Notes: generated from the letters alone by a model not told the origin. DNA of 64,000 bases from Deltaproteobacteria bacterium (GCA_031285295.1 JAITWK010000038.1:62001-126000), one strand, 5' to 3'. Positions 1 through 9,681 are shown, counted from the stretch's first letter. A program made the numbers and translations.

Positions 1-851
1 CGGAAGACTTTGAAGGGCTGACCGTACCGGAAATTCTGCGCAGTGGCGATCACGCCAAGATAGCGGCCTGGCGGCGCGAGCGCTCGCTGGCTTCCACTTT
101 GAAAAAACGCCCCGAACTGCTGGAACGGATCGGACTTGCCGGACTGAGCAAACAAGACGGCGCAGGCAAAGCCACCGGGCTAAGTACTTCCGATCTGGAA
201 TTTCTGAAAAACCAGCCGCGCAAGCTGGCCGGGCGCAATCTTTACATAGCCCTGCTGCATTATCCGGTTTTGGATAAAGATGGAAAAAGCACGGCAGTTT
301 CTTTGACAAACCTGGACATCCACGATATATCACGCAGTTCCTGCTCCTACGGATTAGGCGCTTTTTTTGTGGTCACACCGTTGCAGGATCAACGCTTTAT
401 CCTGGATAAAGTGCTGGAACACTGGGTTTGCGGACCCGGCGGCCAGAGTAATCCGGACCGGAAACAGGCACTTTCAAAGGTTGTCGCGGCTGATAATCTG
501 GAAGAAGCGCTGGCCTGGGTGGAACGCAAGCACGGCGAAGCCCCCCTGATTTGGGGCAGCAGCGCCGACTGGACTGCTGAAGCGGAAAAAAAGGCCAGAC
601 GGCGGAGCGGCAAAAGCAAAAAAGACCGTTTGCCCGCAAACGGCACAATATCTTTTGACGAAGCCGGAAAAATTTTGTATACACGCCCGGCTATCCTGCT
701 TCTGGGTACCAGTCATGGTCTGGCCCCGGAAGTCGTCGCAAGATGCGATCATCTGCTGCCTCCGCTGCGCCGGGCCTCAGATTACAACCATTTTTCGGTT
801 CGTTGCGCGGCTACGGTCCTGTTGGATCGTTTGCTTGGAGAATGGGGCTAA
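1..851 (+). CDS. trmD: tRNA (guanine-N1)-methyltransferase TrmD, C-terminal part fused to a second RNA methyltransferase domain (5' end outside window)
   Basis: The reading frame is open from base 3 and ends with TAA at 849-851. Its first ~40 residues read like the TrmD C-terminus ([19 protein letters not shown] and the following K/R-rich helix). TrmD makes m1G37 in tRNA. After a short linker comes a ~190-residue domain beginning [17 protein letters not shown] and containing [16 protein letters not shown]. This resembles the SPOUT-like SAM-dependent RNA methyltransferase family (PF09936 as I recall it), which is a stand-alone protein in some bacteria and fused to TrmD in Desulfovibrio. The gene sits 94 bp upstream of rplS, as in the rpsP-rimM-trmD-rplS operon. 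What the extra domain methylates is not evident. The N-terminal catalytic part of TrmD lies outside the window. Confidence 0.92.
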   Translation, partial: EDFEGLTVPEILRSGDHAKIAAWRRERSLASTLKKRPELLERIGLAGLSKQDGAGKATGLSTSDLEFLKNQPRKLAGRNLYIALLHYPVLDKDGKSTAVSLTNLDIHDISRSSCSYGLGAFFVVTPLQDQRFILDKVLEHWVCGPGGQSNPDRKQALSKVVAADNLEEALAWVERKHGEAPLIWGSSADWTAEAEKKARRRSGKSKKDRLPANGTISFDEAGKILYTRPAILLLGTSHGLAPEVVARCDHLLPPLRRASDYNHFSVRCAATVLLDRLLGEWG

Positions 852-945
852 ATAGTTTACACCAGCGCCTTTTTTCTCCGGCTGCGGCAACAAGTTTTTT
901 TATTTCGGAATTTTATGCGCTGATTCGCGCAAAAGGGGATAAGAA

Positions 946-1293
946 ATGGATATTATCAAGAAAATTGAAAGCGAACAGCTGCGTATGGATTTGCCGAAGT
1001 TCAAGTCCGGCGACACCGTAAAAGTGCACATGCGTATTGTGGAAGGCGAAAAGGAACGTATCCAGGTTTTCCAGGGTAACGTGATCCGCATCAGCCGCGC
1101 TTCCTCCAACACCTCCATCACCGTGCGCAAAATTTCCGACGGCGTGGGCGTTGAACGCGTGCTGCCCCTGTACTCGCCGATCATCGAAAAGATCGAGCTG
1201 GTTACCGAAGGCCGCGTGCGCCGCAGCCGCCTTTACTACCTGCGCAACCTCAAGGGTAAAGCCGCGCGCATTAAGCCCAAGCAGAGCTGGTAA
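946..1293 (+). CDS. rplS: 50S ribosomal protein L19
   Basis: This 115-residue protein has the length and sequence of L19, a 23S rRNA-binding protein at the 30S-50S interface. Diagnostic segments are KSGDTVKVHMRIVEG, IQVFQGNVI, VERVLPLYSPIIEKIE and the basic C-terminus RRSRLYYLRNLKGKAARIK. An AGGGGATAAG ribosome binding site precedes the ATG. It follows trmD in the usual ribosomal operon order, and a GC-rich hairpin about 70 bp downstream probably ends the operon. Confidence 0.98.
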   Translation: MDIIKKIESEQLRMDLPKFKSGDTVKVHMRIVEGEKERIQVFQGNVIRISRASSNTSITVRKISDGVGVERVLPLYSPIIEKIELVTEGRVRRSRLYYLRNLKGKAARIKPKQSW

Positions 1294-1360
1294 TTTTTTT
1301 CCGGGCAAGTCCCGGTACATAAGGGCGTACTATATAATAAAGGTGCGCCCATTCTATACT

Positions 1361-1398
1361 GGCGGGTCGCTGTTTACGGCGATCCGCCTATCTGTTTT
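1361..1398 (+). terminator. Probable terminator of the trmD-rplS operon
   Basis: Ten-base arms GGCGGGTCGC (1361-1370) and GCGATCCGCC (1379-1388) pair with one G-T wobble and are followed by a short T-rich stretch. It lies 67 bp after the rplS stop and just before a repeat element. Confidence 0.6.
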
Positions 1399-1400
1399 GG

Positions 1401-1487
1401 GTAGCGCCTAAGTTTGCCGTCAGACTAGGAAGGCGAGTTTTTTGTGAGCGATGCCTGACGACGTATCACGGCAAAATCAGGCGCTAC
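1401..1487. repeat. Palindromic intergenic element, copy A
   Basis: The element is bounded by perfect 9-bp arms, GTAGCGCCT and AGGCGCTAC, with an inner pair TTTGCCGT / ACGGCAAA. Its right end overlaps by one base the stop codon of the minus-strand pbpC. The core closely matches copies at 4587-4630 and 10484-10608, and a related element with different arms lies at 24194-24342. It may serve as the 3' terminator of pbpC. Confidence 0.75.
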
Positions 1488-4003
1488 TATTCACTTTGCT
1501 GGACGGTAATCTTCACACTGCTGCTGCGGCCCAAATTATCCACCACACTGATGATGTTAATACCGCCGGGCGGCGTCCAGACGATATGCTCGGCGGGAGT
1601 GCTGCGTCCAATAAAGCTTTTGCCGGAAAACCAGTAAAAATCCGTTGCGTCGGCATCACCCGAAGCGTGCAGAGTTACTACCGAGCCTTCCGGTCTGGTC
1701 ACGCTGCGGTGGTAGGTTACCCCTTCCTTGGGCGAAAGTATTTCCGGCGGCAGGCCGCCGGAATACCCCCCATAAACAACACCGCCTTCGCATTCCGGCA
1801 TAAAGGGCGGCGGCGAGGGTTTGATCACCCCGGCCTGACGGAACAGGCGCAGCAAATCCGTGGGCCAGAACTCCATCACCACCCGCTCGGTCTTGCCCGG
1901 CTCCTCCACACAGGCCCGCAGGCCGCTGGTTTTGTCGATCAGCACGCGGCGGTAAACGCCGGAATCCGCAATGGGCGAGACGCCGGGGATGAACCAGGTT
2001 TCGGCGGTGTCGGCGCAAAGACTGGTATCGATATCACCGGTAGCGGCACAGACCTTGATCCGAATCAGGTTAAGATCTTCCATACCCTGCATGGACTGAT
2101 CGCGAATATTCTCGGAATTATAAATAGCGTCGGCAATATCCCAGAACAGCGGCGCAGCCACCCGCAGCCCAACAAAATTCTGATTGGATGCATTGTTGAA
2201 ATCGCCCACCCAGACCACCAGCACATAAGGCCCGAACACCCCGGCGGTCCAGGCATCGCGCAGACCGTTGGAAGTACCGGTTTTCCAGTACATGGGAATA
2301 CGCCCAACAATAGAGGCGTTGCGGATACGCTGGTTGGCCGGTAGCGCCCGGAGCATCCGCAGGGCTACAATGGCTGCCTCCGGGCTTAGCAGGCGTGAAG
2401 AGTTGGGTTCAGCTGCCTCGCCATCATAAACAACGGCAGGGGCTGGGCCAACCGGATCGGGAATGCCAAGCGCATCAGGCAAAACAGCGGAGGAAGAATA
2501 AGCGCCCGTCCCACCGGCCCAGCCTTCTCCCCCCGTCCGGCCCGTCCGGAACAAGCGCAACTCACGATAGCGCCCCTGATTGGGCAACAGCGCATACAGG
2601 GCGGCCAGTTCGCGCATGCTCAATTCCGCGCCGCCCAGAACCAGGGTCAGACCATAGTGATCCCGATTATGCGGAAATTCCACCCCGGCCCGGCGCAAAA
2701 AGCCGTACAAGTCCGGCTCGCCCTTTACGCGGCCCAACTCGTTGGCCAGGCTGATCGCCGGAATGTTACGGCTCATCTGCAAGGCCTCGGTAGCGTGCAG
2801 CGGCCCTTTAAATTCCTGATCCGCGTTTTCCGGGTCGTAACCCTTGAAACTGCGCTGGGTATCGTAAAGCAGACTGCGCGGGTGAATAATCCCCTGATCC
2901 AAGGCCAAAGCGTATATAAAGGGCTTGAGCGTTGAGCCGGGCGAACGTCTGGCCCTGCTGCCGTCAATCTGCCCTTCAATCGCCGGGTTGAAAAAATCCG
3001 CCGAGCCAACCAGGGCACGAACTTCCATGCTGGGCCAGTGCAACAGCAAGGCCGCCGCGTTGTTCACGCCAAGGCTGCGGTTGCGCTGCGTCATGGAAGC
3101 GATCATCCGTTCCAGCAACTGTTGCTGGCGGCTATCAATGCTTGTGTAAATTTCGTTGCTGGCCGGAAACAGGCGCAGCGCCTCGGTGGTGACGTGCGGA
3201 GCGCGAAAAGGCAAATCAGCGGGCGTATGAACGCGCAGGGGCAACCGGTTCATAAAACCGCTGCCGGAATCCTCCGGGTGATTCTCCAGCCAGAGGCCGT
3301 AGAGCCGGGCGCGGGCTTCTTCCAAAGCGGCATCCCTGCGCCCTTCTTCATCCAGACGCCGCACGGCCAGCGGATTGCGCCGGGCCGGGTTCTGCGGCAC
3401 GCTCACCAATGAGAGGCTTTCAATCAAATCCAGCTTGTCCGGGCTTTTCTGAAAATAAATCTGGGCCGCCGCTCCGCAGCCTTCAATATTACCCCCATAG
3501 GGGGCGAGATTCAGATAAGCCTCAAAAATCTGTTCTTTGCTGTAGTGCAGCTCGTAGGCCAGAGCGCGTTCGATCTGCCGCAGTTTGCCCCAGAGGTTGC
3601 CGGTATCCAGCTTAAGACGCAGCCGGGCCAGTTGCATGGTGATGGTGGAAGCGCCCAGGCGGCGATCGCCGCTAAGATAGGTAGTATGAGCGGCACGCAG
3701 CAGGGACACGGGATTGACGCCGAAGTGGCTGTAAAAATAGCGGTCTTCGTAAAGCAGGGCGCCTTCGCGCAGGGTGGGGGAAATTTGTTCCAGCGGAGTA
3801 AAAATGCGATATTTCTCGTCAGCGGCCAGCCCCAGGCGCATCAGCCGCCCGTGGCGATCGTAGACAGCCACGGAAAAAGGGACTCCTTCAAGCAAAGGCG
3901 GGCGTGGCGCAAACAGCGCCCATAAAACCGTCAGCAGCAGCGGTAATCCCAGACAAAAGGCCAAACGCCGCCGCCAGCCCCGCAAACGGGAAAACAGCCT
4001 CAT
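1487..4003 (-). CDS. pbpC: Penicillin-binding protein 1C (bifunctional transglycosylase/transpeptidase)
   Basis: This 838-residue class A PBP acts in the periplasm on peptidoglycan. An N-terminal membrane anchor (about 13-32) precedes a GT51 glycosyltransferase domain with the EDRYFYSHFGV and STITMQLARL motifs. The transpeptidase domain follows, with SPGSTLKPF (SxxK serine), SRN and KTGTSNGLRDAW. The last ~100 residues match the C-terminal domain typical of PBP1C. Length is near the family norm. A small gene lies 15 bp upstream on the same strand and probably shares its transcript. The catalytic motifs look intact. Confidence 0.95.
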   Translation of the reverse strand: MRLFSRLRGWRRRLAFCLGLPLLLTVLWALFAPRPPLLEGVPFSVAVYDRHGRLMRLGLAADEKYRIFTPLEQISPTLREGALLYEDRYFYSHFGVNPVSLLRAAHTTYLSGDRRLGASTITMQLARLRLKLDTGNLWGKLRQIERALAYELHYSKEQIFEAYLNLAPYGGNIEGCGAAAQIYFQKSPDKLDLIESLSLVSVPQNPARRNPLAVRRLDEEGRRDAALEEARARLYGLWLENHPEDSGSGFMNRLPLRVHTPADLPFRAPHVTTEALRLFPASNEIYTSIDSRQQQLLERMIASMTQRNRSLGVNNAAALLLHWPSMEVRALVGSADFFNPAIEGQIDGSRARRSPGSTLKPFIYALALDQGIIHPRSLLYDTQRSFKGYDPENADQEFKGPLHATEALQMSRNIPAISLANELGRVKGEPDLYGFLRRAGVEFPHNRDHYGLTLVLGGAELSMRELAALYALLPNQGRYRELRLFRTGRTGGEGWAGGTGAYSSSAVLPDALGIPDPVGPAPAVVYDGEAAEPNSSRLLSPEAAIVALRMLRALPANQRIRNASIVGRIPMYWKTGTSNGLRDAWTAGVFGPYVLVVWVGDFNNASNQNFVGLRVAAPLFWDIADAIYNSENIRDQSMQGMEDLNLIRIKVCAATGDIDTSLCADTAETWFIPGVSPIADSGVYRRVLIDKTSGLRACVEEPGKTERVVMEFWPTDLLRLFRQAGVIKPSPPPFMPECEGGVVYGGYSGGLPPEILSPKEGVTYHRSVTRPEGSVVTLHASGDADATDFYWFSGKSFIGRSTPAEHIVWTPPGGINIISVVDNLGRSSSVKITVQQSE

Positions 4004-4018
4004 GGGCGTTCACCTTTA

Positions 4019-4471
4019 TTAATAGCTCCTATAAAATCCGATACCCCGTCCGGCGTACTGCATAGCCCGCCCCCGGCTGCTGTAAAGATCCGCCGATAAA
4101 ACGCTCTTTCCCGCGCCCTGCGCTCCATAACGGCCAAAGACATCCATGCCCGGAGTTTCAACTTGCACTTCCTCGCCTGTGCCCGCGCCAGTTGATGTGC
4201 TGGCCTCCGCGCCTGCTGACGCGTCAGCCGCTGCGCCAATCGCCGCAGCGGCGTTACGGGCCTCAGCGTTACGCTGTCTGATTGCCGCATAGCCCTCCTC
4301 CGCTTCGTTGGTCTTTTGGGAAGCTTCGACCATGGCCTTGATGCGGTGCTGCATGGCGTCCAGCGCCGCCTCGCCCGCGCCTGAACCCGCTTGCTTATCC
4401 GGCGACTCCTGTGGCGTTACGTTTGGAATGGCGCCTGGCGCCAGGCCCGGAATGGCATTTATGGCTGACAT
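4019..4471 (-). CDS. Uncharacterised Ala/Gly-rich small protein upstream of pbpC
   Basis: A 150-residue protein that I do not recognise. An AAGGAG ribosome binding site stands ahead of its ATG, and it ends 15 bp before the pbpC start, so the two are probably co-transcribed. It is rich in Ala, Gly, Glu and Thr. A predicted helical segment (about 25-80, with TNEAEEGYAAIRQRNAEAR) is followed by a low-complexity stretch and a C-terminus rich in Tyr, Arg and Gly. No signal peptide or membrane segment is visible. A role linked to cell-wall synthesis is only suggested by position. Confidence 0.7.
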   Translation of the reverse strand: MSAINAIPGLAPGAIPNVTPQESPDKQAGSGAGEAALDAMQHRIKAMVEASQKTNEAEEGYAAIRQRNAEARNAAAAIGAAADASAGAEASTSTGAGTGEEVQVETPGMDVFGRYGAQGAGKSVLSADLYSSRGRAMQYAGRGIGFYRSY

Positions 4472-4586
4472 GCATATTCTCCTTGCAAGAAGATCGCCCG
4501 TCTGCGGGGGTATCTTTCACGCCCCAAAGAGCGGGAATTTTTTTCCCGAACGGACAATATGCATTACTCAGCAATAATCATTCCAG

Positions 4587-4630
4587 AGATAGTGCCTCAT
4601 TTTGCCGTGATACTTCGTCAGGCACTATCT
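4587..4630. repeat. Palindromic intergenic element, copy B (short form)
   Basis: Perfect 10-bp arms AGATAGTGCC and GGCACTATCT flank a 24-base core (TTTTGCCGTGATACTTCGTC) that is nearly identical to the core of copy A read on the opposite strand. It ends 2 bp from the minus-strand folE2 stop codon. Confidence 0.75.
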
Positions 4631-4632
4631 AT

Positions 4633-5427
4633 TTATGTGCTGGAGCAATGTTTCTCAATCACCGCAAAAGCATTATGCGCGTGAATGGATTCCAGGCTCT
4701 CCACTTCCACGCGGAACCAGCTTACATGCGGGTGCTGCTCCAGGCTCTGGGCGGCACTGCGCACCACATCCTCCACAAAGCGCGGATTGGCGAAAGAATG
4801 CTCGGTCACATATTTTTCGTCCTCGCGTTTGAGCAGTGGATAAACCGGGCTGGAACCGGCGGACTCGGCCAGTTCTATAAATTCCTCAATCCAGGCAAAG
4901 CCTTTCTGGCGCAGCAAAATGCGCAGCACGGCCCGCTGCGAATGCGCTCCCTCCCGGCTGATGGCCTTGGAACAGGGGCAGACGGTCATAAGCGGTACAT
5001 TCACACCAAGGCACAAATCGAAACGATCGCTGCCCTGCGGGCCGGGCTCCGCCTGACCGGTAAAAGAGCATTCATAGCCCATGAGCCCGTGCGATCCGGA
5101 AACCGGAGAAGCCTTGCGGACAAAATAGTTGAAACGGAAATGAGCGTAAGCCTTGCGGGCATCCAGCCGCTTGCGCACATCCATGAGCAGGGTCTTGAAG
5201 CTCTGGTAGCTCAATTCTTCGTTCCAGTTTTCCAGAGCCTCCACAAAACGGCTCATGTGCGTACCTTTGAAAGATGCGGGCAAATCCACGCCCAAATCCA
5301 CCGTGGCCACAGTATGCTGGCGTCCGTTGGTCTTGTCGCTGACAATCAAAGGAAGCTGCAAATTGTTGATGCCCACTCGATCGATAGGTATGCTTACTTC
5401 GGCGGGGCTGTTCTGTATATCCTGCAT
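4633..5427 (-). CDS. folE2: GTP cyclohydrolase FolE2 (type IB)
   Basis: This 264-residue enzyme converts GTP to dihydroneopterin triphosphate, the first step of folate (and queuosine) synthesis, in the cytoplasm. Family markers are the early [20 protein letters not shown], the metal-site segment [10 protein letters not shown] and the C-terminal [11 protein letters not shown]. The CPCS cysteine is the expected metal ligand. The start lies 2 bp after the stop of the upstream methyltransferase gene, so the two are co-transcribed. FolE2 often replaces zinc-dependent FolE where metal supply varies. Confidence 0.95.
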   Translation of the reverse strand: MQDIQNSPAEVSIPIDRVGINNLQLPLIVSDKTNGRQHTVATVDLGVDLPASFKGTHMSRFVEALENWNEELSYQSFKTLLMDVRKRLDARKAYAHFRFNYFVRKASPVSGSHGLMGYECSFTGQAEPGPQGSDRFDLCLGVNVPLMTVCPCSKAISREGAHSQRAVLRILLRQKGFAWIEEFIELAESAGSSPVYPLLKREDEKYVTEHSFANPRFVEDVVRSAAQSLEQHPHVSWFRVEVESLESIHAHNAFAVIEKHCSST

Positions 5428-5429
5428 TT

Positions 5430-6173
5430 CTAAGATAACTCCCAGAGACTGACGCTAACCTTGGCCTTCTGCACATGCAAAGGCTCCACCTTGCCGCTGT
5501 AAACCCGGCCGGAATTCCAGCCGCGCCCGCCGGGGCGCTTGCGGCGCAAAAGCTCGGCACGAAAGTCATCATATACGTTTCTGTTCGGCTCCGCCAGCCA
5601 GACCACACCGTCCGGGGCCAGCGCGTAATCCAGAAAATCCAGAACCGGCGTGACAAAACGGCGCTCATACATGATGTCACCGCCCCAGATGAAATCCAGC
5701 GAAGCGCGGCGCACGGCCGGGGCACGCCAGTCCATCACCGTCCAGAGCGGCTGCGGTACGCCGTTAAGTTCGGCGTTAAGGCGGGCGAAATCCAGGGCGT
5801 CCTTCTCGTAATCCATAGCCAGCACCAAAGCGCCGCAAGCGGAGGCGACCATGGCCGTAAGCCCCAGGCCACAGCCCAGATCCAGGCAGCGCTTGCCGCG
5901 AATGCGTGCGCTATTGCTGTGCAGCCAATCCGAGAGAGCTATACTTGCGGGCCACAGTTCCACCCAGTAGGGCAGGCGCTCGTCCTCTTCAAAGGCTTTT
6001 ACAAAAGCCGGTTCACGGCCACCGGCCCCCTTGCTTCCATGGGGTAAGGCCGGCGGGGTATCGGCAGCCAGGGCCTCCCACAGGCTTTCCAAATCCGCCG
6101 GACGGCACAACTCCCAATCGCGGCCAGCCGCCCGTACTGTCAGGCTGCCGCTTTCATCCATCAAATTTTCCAT
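5430..6173 (-). CDS. Class I SAM-dependent methyltransferase (METTL/Methyltransf_16-like)
   Basis: A 247-residue Rossmann-fold methyltransferase. Motif I is [20 protein letters not shown] (about residues 96-115), the acidic motif II is [21 protein letters not shown], and a catalytic-loop region holds [11 protein letters not shown]. The W-rich segment before motif I ([18 protein letters not shown]) is typical of the Methyltransf_16 group, whose members methylate protein lysines or small molecules. The substrate cannot be told from sequence. AGGAAT precedes the ATG. It is the first gene of a two-gene unit with folE2 and is divergent from panB. Confidence 0.85.
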   Translation of the reverse strand: MENLMDESGSLTVRAAGRDWELCRPADLESLWEALAADTPPALPHGSKGAGGREPAFVKAFEEDERLPYWVELWPASIALSDWLHSNSARIRGKRCLDLGCGLGLTAMVASACGALVLAMDYEKDALDFARLNAELNGVPQPLWTVMDWRAPAVRRASLDFIWGGDIMYERRFVTPVLDFLDYALAPDGVVWLAEPNRNVYDDFRAELLRRKRPGGRGWNSGRVYSGKVEPLHVQKAKVSVSLWELS

Positions 6174-6332
6174 TATTATTCCTAGACCTTTGGCTACGAG
6201 TTTGGCATGCTTGACCGCAAGTAAATGCCCTGGCTAGCGCTGCCACGATCTGAATTTTATTGCCAAAAGGCGCTCGTGCCGACACTATCCAGAACGCCGT
6301 TTATGTCAACCTTACAACCCGAGGTAAAAAAA

Positions 6333-7220
6333 ATGAGCGTACATACCGCCCCCAAGGCCGAACTGGACTTTTCCAAACCCTTGACCACAGTGGATATGGT
6401 GCAGGCCAAAGGAAAGCGCAGCCTGACCATGGTTACCGCCTATGATTACAGCATGGCCCAACTGGCTGACCAGGCCGGGCTGGATATGCTGCTGGTTGGC
6501 GATTCTCTGGGCATGGTCATGCTTGGCCGCAAAGATACTGTTTCCGTCACTCTGGATGAAATGATCCACCACTGCCGGGCCGTTGTTCAAGGCACCAAAC
6601 GTGCGCTGCTGGTTGGCGACATGCCTTTTATGACTTACGAAACCAGCGTGAGCGACGCCCTGAAGAACGCGGCGCGTCTTTGCGGCGAAGGCGGAGTACG
6701 GGCGGTAAAGCTTGAGGGCGGGCATGATGTGGCTCCGCAAGTACGCGCTCTGGTAAAAGCCGGTATCCCGGTTTGCGGGCATCTTGGCCTTACGCCGCAA
6801 CGCGCCGCGGTGCTGGGCGGCTTCAAGGTGCAGTGCAAAAGCGCCCAGGCCGCGCAAATTCTGGTGCAGGACGCCCTGGAGTTGCAGGATGCCGGTTGCT
6901 TCGCCATTGTGCTGGAAGCCCTGCCAGCCCCGGTAGCCGAAATTGTCACCGCGCGTCTGGATATTCCCACGCTCGGCATAGGAGCCGGCCCGCACTGCGA
7001 CGGGCAGGTGTTGATCTGCCACGACATGTTCGGCCTCTACAGCAATTTCCAGCCCAAATTCTCCAAGCAGTACTTCAATGCCGGAGCGGCAATCCGCGAA
7101 GGTTTCAAAACCTTTGTGAGTGAAGTGGCGGAAAAAAGCTTCCCCGCCCCGGAACACTGCTTCACCATCAAGGATGAAGAGTTGCAAGAACTGAAAGCGC
7201 TGCTGGGAGACAAGGCGTAG
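6333..7220 (+). CDS. panB: 3-methyl-2-oxobutanoate hydroxymethyltransferase
   Basis: This enzyme adds a hydroxymethyl group from methylene-tetrahydrofolate to ketoisovalerate, the first committed step to pantothenate and CoA. Markers are MVTAYDYSMAQLADQAGLD, LLVGDSLGMVMLG (metal-binding Asp), VKLEGG and TLGIGAGPHCDGQVLICHDM. The chosen ATG gives 295 residues and has GAGG 8 bp upstream. An in-frame ATG at 6303 would add ten residues but lacks a convincing ribosome binding site. It stands alone, with a strong hairpin downstream. Confidence 0.95.
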   Translation: MSVHTAPKAELDFSKPLTTVDMVQAKGKRSLTMVTAYDYSMAQLADQAGLDMLLVGDSLGMVMLGRKDTVSVTLDEMIHHCRAVVQGTKRALLVGDMPFMTYETSVSDALKNAARLCGEGGVRAVKLEGGHDVAPQVRALVKAGIPVCGHLGLTPQRAAVLGGFKVQCKSAQAAQILVQDALELQDAGCFAIVLEALPAPVAEIVTARLDIPTLGIGAGPHCDGQVLICHDMFGLYSNFQPKFSKQYFNAGAAIREGFKTFVSEVAEKSFPAPEHCFTIKDEELQELKALLGDKA

Positions 7221-7246
7221 AAGAACAGCAGATATATTGAGGGGGT

Positions 7247-7269
7247 CCGGGGGGAATCATTCCCCCCGG
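7247..7269. terminator. Bidirectional hairpin between convergent panB and lipoprotein genes
   Basis: Perfect 11-bp arms CCGGGGGGAAT and ATTCCCCCCGG are separated by one base, so the innermost pairs must open to form a loop. It lies between convergent stop codons at 7220 and 7288. There is no long T tract on either side. Confidence 0.6.
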
Positions 7270-7287
7270 CTGCCAGAGGCAATATTT

Positions 7288-9681
7288 TTATTTGTCTCTA
7301 ATCAAAATCAATGCGCCCCCCCAGCCCTGAATGGTAAAGTTCAGGGTTGGGGCACGCAATTTCAGATTATCCAATTCTCCGTAAAGCAGGCTGGCCTTGC
7401 CGCCTCGCGCCGCCTGTTCAAGCCCCGGCACAGCGTTCAGGCGCAGGTTTTCCCGGATGGGGAAGCGGGAAAAGTTGCTCAGACTGATCAGCCAGCCTTG
7501 CTGATCCGGCAATTTGATGGCCAGAGCGATTAGCCCCTCGCCCGTACCTTTCAGCCGGCCAGCCAGTTCGCCTTCGGCCACGCCGGATGCTTCTCTGGCC
7601 GCAAGCATTATGCCCAGACGGCTCAAAAAAGAATCCGGATTATGCGTCTGAATGTCTATGGGACCATACAGGCTTTCCGCCCTGGGCATGCCAAGAGAGT
7701 TGATCATCACCGACTGCGAACTGCCCAGCAAAGCGTAAGTGCCTTGCGTGGCCAAGCGCGGATCCCAGTTTTCCGGCTTATCATAAAGATTTTTCCAGCT
7801 AAGCGGCATCAGGCCCACCAAATCCTGTCCGGAAAGCATGAGCAGACCGGGCTGCATGGCCTTGAAAAAAATCAGCAGCCGGTGTCCACGCCCGATTTCC
7901 TCCTTGTCCTCGAAGGTGAGCTTGTGCTCCGGCCCGATGCCCAAAGCGGCTGCGGCGATACCGGTCGAGGTGCTGTAAACGCGCTGCTCGCTCCCCTCAA
8001 AACTCACGGTAGCGCGATCCGGGCCGGGCAAATCCGCTCCGGCCAGGTTAAACCAGGAAAATTCCGGTTGCCCGGAAAGCGCTTGAGTAATGATCTGACG
8101 GTAAAGTTCGGCGGCCTGTGCCTGTGTTGTTCTTGAAGGTCTACGCTCCGGCATGCTTCGATCTGACTGGCGATAGTCCGGTGCGCTCTGACCTGCCACA
8201 TCAGCATTTCGCAAATACCGCAAATGCGGTAGCAGGTAATTCATGCCCTCATGACTGACCGAAGAATGAACCAGACGCCGGAAATCCAGGCCGTAGGCCA
8301 GCGCCTCATCCGCCATGAAGCGCAGTAAGGCGGCATCGCCGGTCAGCAGGGCATGCTCGGCAGCCGGGCTGAAAATGTTATCCTGCGCAAAATCCGGTCC
8401 TTCGAGCAAAAACTCGCGCAGCAGCGGCAGGGGCAGTTCGTCACGCAGCCAGCTCCAGCCGCCATAACTGCGGGTCTGGCGGGAAAGGTTAAGCGAAGCC
8501 TCAAAAGCCAGATCCAGCGTCAAATCGGAAACTTGCGGGTTATAACGTTCCAGCCCGATGAACGGCTGCACCCGATAACCGCTTAAAGCGTTGCCGAAAA
8601 TGCCCACCTGACGGATCACACTGCCGTTCATAGCCCGCCGCGCCGTGGCGCTGGGGTCGCTCCAGTTCAGCACCGGGCGTTTGTGGTTGGTAAAATACCG
8701 GAAGACCCAGCGCCGCAAATTGCCGTCCGCGCCGCGTACCGGACCGGTGGCAGCCCAACCGGACTGCGGCATATAATCGAGCGCTTCCTGGGCGAATTCG
8801 GCCGGTAAAAATCCTTTGGCTTCCATGGCCGCCGCCTGTTCCGGCGAAAGCGGCCACACCTGCCAGTCGCGTCCTTCCTCTACTGGCGGCAGCAAATTCC
8901 AGATCTCTCTGGGCGCTTCCGCCATGCAGAACAGGCCGGGATATTCCCGAAAAGCTCGCGCGGCCAAAAAGAAATCCGGCCCGATACCGGGAGCGGCGGG
9001 AATAATATCCCCACCCAGCAAAGCCTGATGCAGCCCGGCGCTTCTGACCACATTGCGATAATCCTCGTCCTTGCCCAGATGCAACGGAAAATCGTACTGG
9101 ATCACGTCTTCATGATCTTCATGCCGCCGACTGCGCTCACTATCCCAAAGACTGCCGGAACCGCCGGTGGGCGCGAGGTAGACCCCGCTGATACCGGCTT
9201 TGGTAAGACTATCCCAGGCAATCGGCCCGGTAAGCTGGGTAAAGGGCGAACGATGGCTCGGTACCAGCATGGCTTGCGGTTGAATATGCACCCAGACCGA
9301 AGCCCGCCCGCGCAAATCTGCCGCCCGTTCATGTGATCCAGGCAGACGCCAGTTCAGGACGGAGCCGGAAACGACCTCGGTCATTTCCGTAGATTTGCCC
9401 AACATTGACTGCTTTTCGAGGTATTGCATATAGCCGGGGTCGGCCCGGCTCAGACCATTGGATATTCCGGCCTGCCCTGCCGGGTTAGCCGCGCCGCCGG
9501 GTTCACTGCCTTTTCCTGATTGGGCATACGGGCTGGCATGCTCCAGGCTGGCTCCCGAGGAACAGGCCGACAAAAGCCCAAGCAAAAGCAGGATGATCAG
9601 CCAAACAGGGCCGGACCAGCTTTTGCTTTGCGCAGTCTGCGCCTGAGCCGTGCAGCAACTATTTGAAGCGTTAAATATCAT
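7288..9681 (-). CDS. Exported lipoprotein resembling a GH13 glycosidase / trehalose synthase, catalytic residues not evident
   Basis: A ~797-residue protein. Its N-terminus has a hydrophobic segment (WLIILLLLGLLSAC) ending in a lipobox Cys, so it should be a periplasm-facing lipoprotein. The body recalls GH13 enzymes: DYRNVVRSAGLHQALLGGDIIP matches the first conserved strand, and a late AMQPGLLMLSGQDLVGL matches the usual region after the barrel. WLISLSNFSRFPIRE resembles the C-terminal domain of trehalose synthases. The DxxxxNH, GxRxD and HD motifs of active GH13 are not visible, so it may be a binding or structural protein. An upstream in-frame TTG (9711) would overlap the preceding gph gene by 11 bp. 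The ATG at 9681 has AAGGG only 3 bases away. The start is uncertain. Confidence 0.75.
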   Translation of the reverse strand: MIFNASNSCCTAQAQTAQSKSWSGPVWLIILLLLGLLSACSSGASLEHASPYAQSGKGSEPGGAANPAGQAGISNGLSRADPGYMQYLEKQSMLGKSTEMTEVVSGSVLNWRLPGSHERAADLRGRASVWVHIQPQAMLVPSHRSPFTQLTGPIAWDSLTKAGISGVYLAPTGGSGSLWDSERSRRHEDHEDVIQYDFPLHLGKDEDYRNVVRSAGLHQALLGGDIIPAAPGIGPDFFLAARAFREYPGLFCMAEAPREIWNLLPPVEEGRDWQVWPLSPEQAAAMEAKGFLPAEFAQEALDYMPQSGWAATGPVRGADGNLRRWVFRYFTNHKRPVLNWSDPSATARRAMNGSVIRQVGIFGNALSGYRVQPFIGLERYNPQVSDLTLDLAFEASLNLSRQTRSYGGWSWLRDELPLPLLREFLLEGPDFAQDNIFSPAAEHALLTGDAALLRFMADEALAYGLDFRRLVHSSVSHEGMNYLLPHLRYLRNADVAGQSAPDYRQSDRSMPERRPSRTTQAQAAELYRQIITQALSGQPEFSWFNLAGADLPGPDRATVSFEGSEQRVYSTSTGIAAAALGIGPEHKLTFEDKEEIGRGHRLLIFFKAMQPGLLMLSGQDLVGLMPLSWKNLYDKPENWDPRLATQGTYALLGSSQSVMINSLGMPRAESLYGPIDIQTHNPDSFLSRLGIMLAAREASGVAEGELAGRLKGTGEGLIALAIKLPDQQGWLISLSNFSRFPIRENLRLNAVPGLEQAARGGKASLLYGELDNLKLRAPTLNFTIQGWGGALILIRDK

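Noticed and set aside
1451-2344. Long plus-strand open frame opposite pbpC
   Set aside because: It mirrors the codon structure of the clearly conserved pbpC on the other strand and has no motif of its own. The same applies to plus-strand frames opposite the membrane fusion, exporter and gatB genes.
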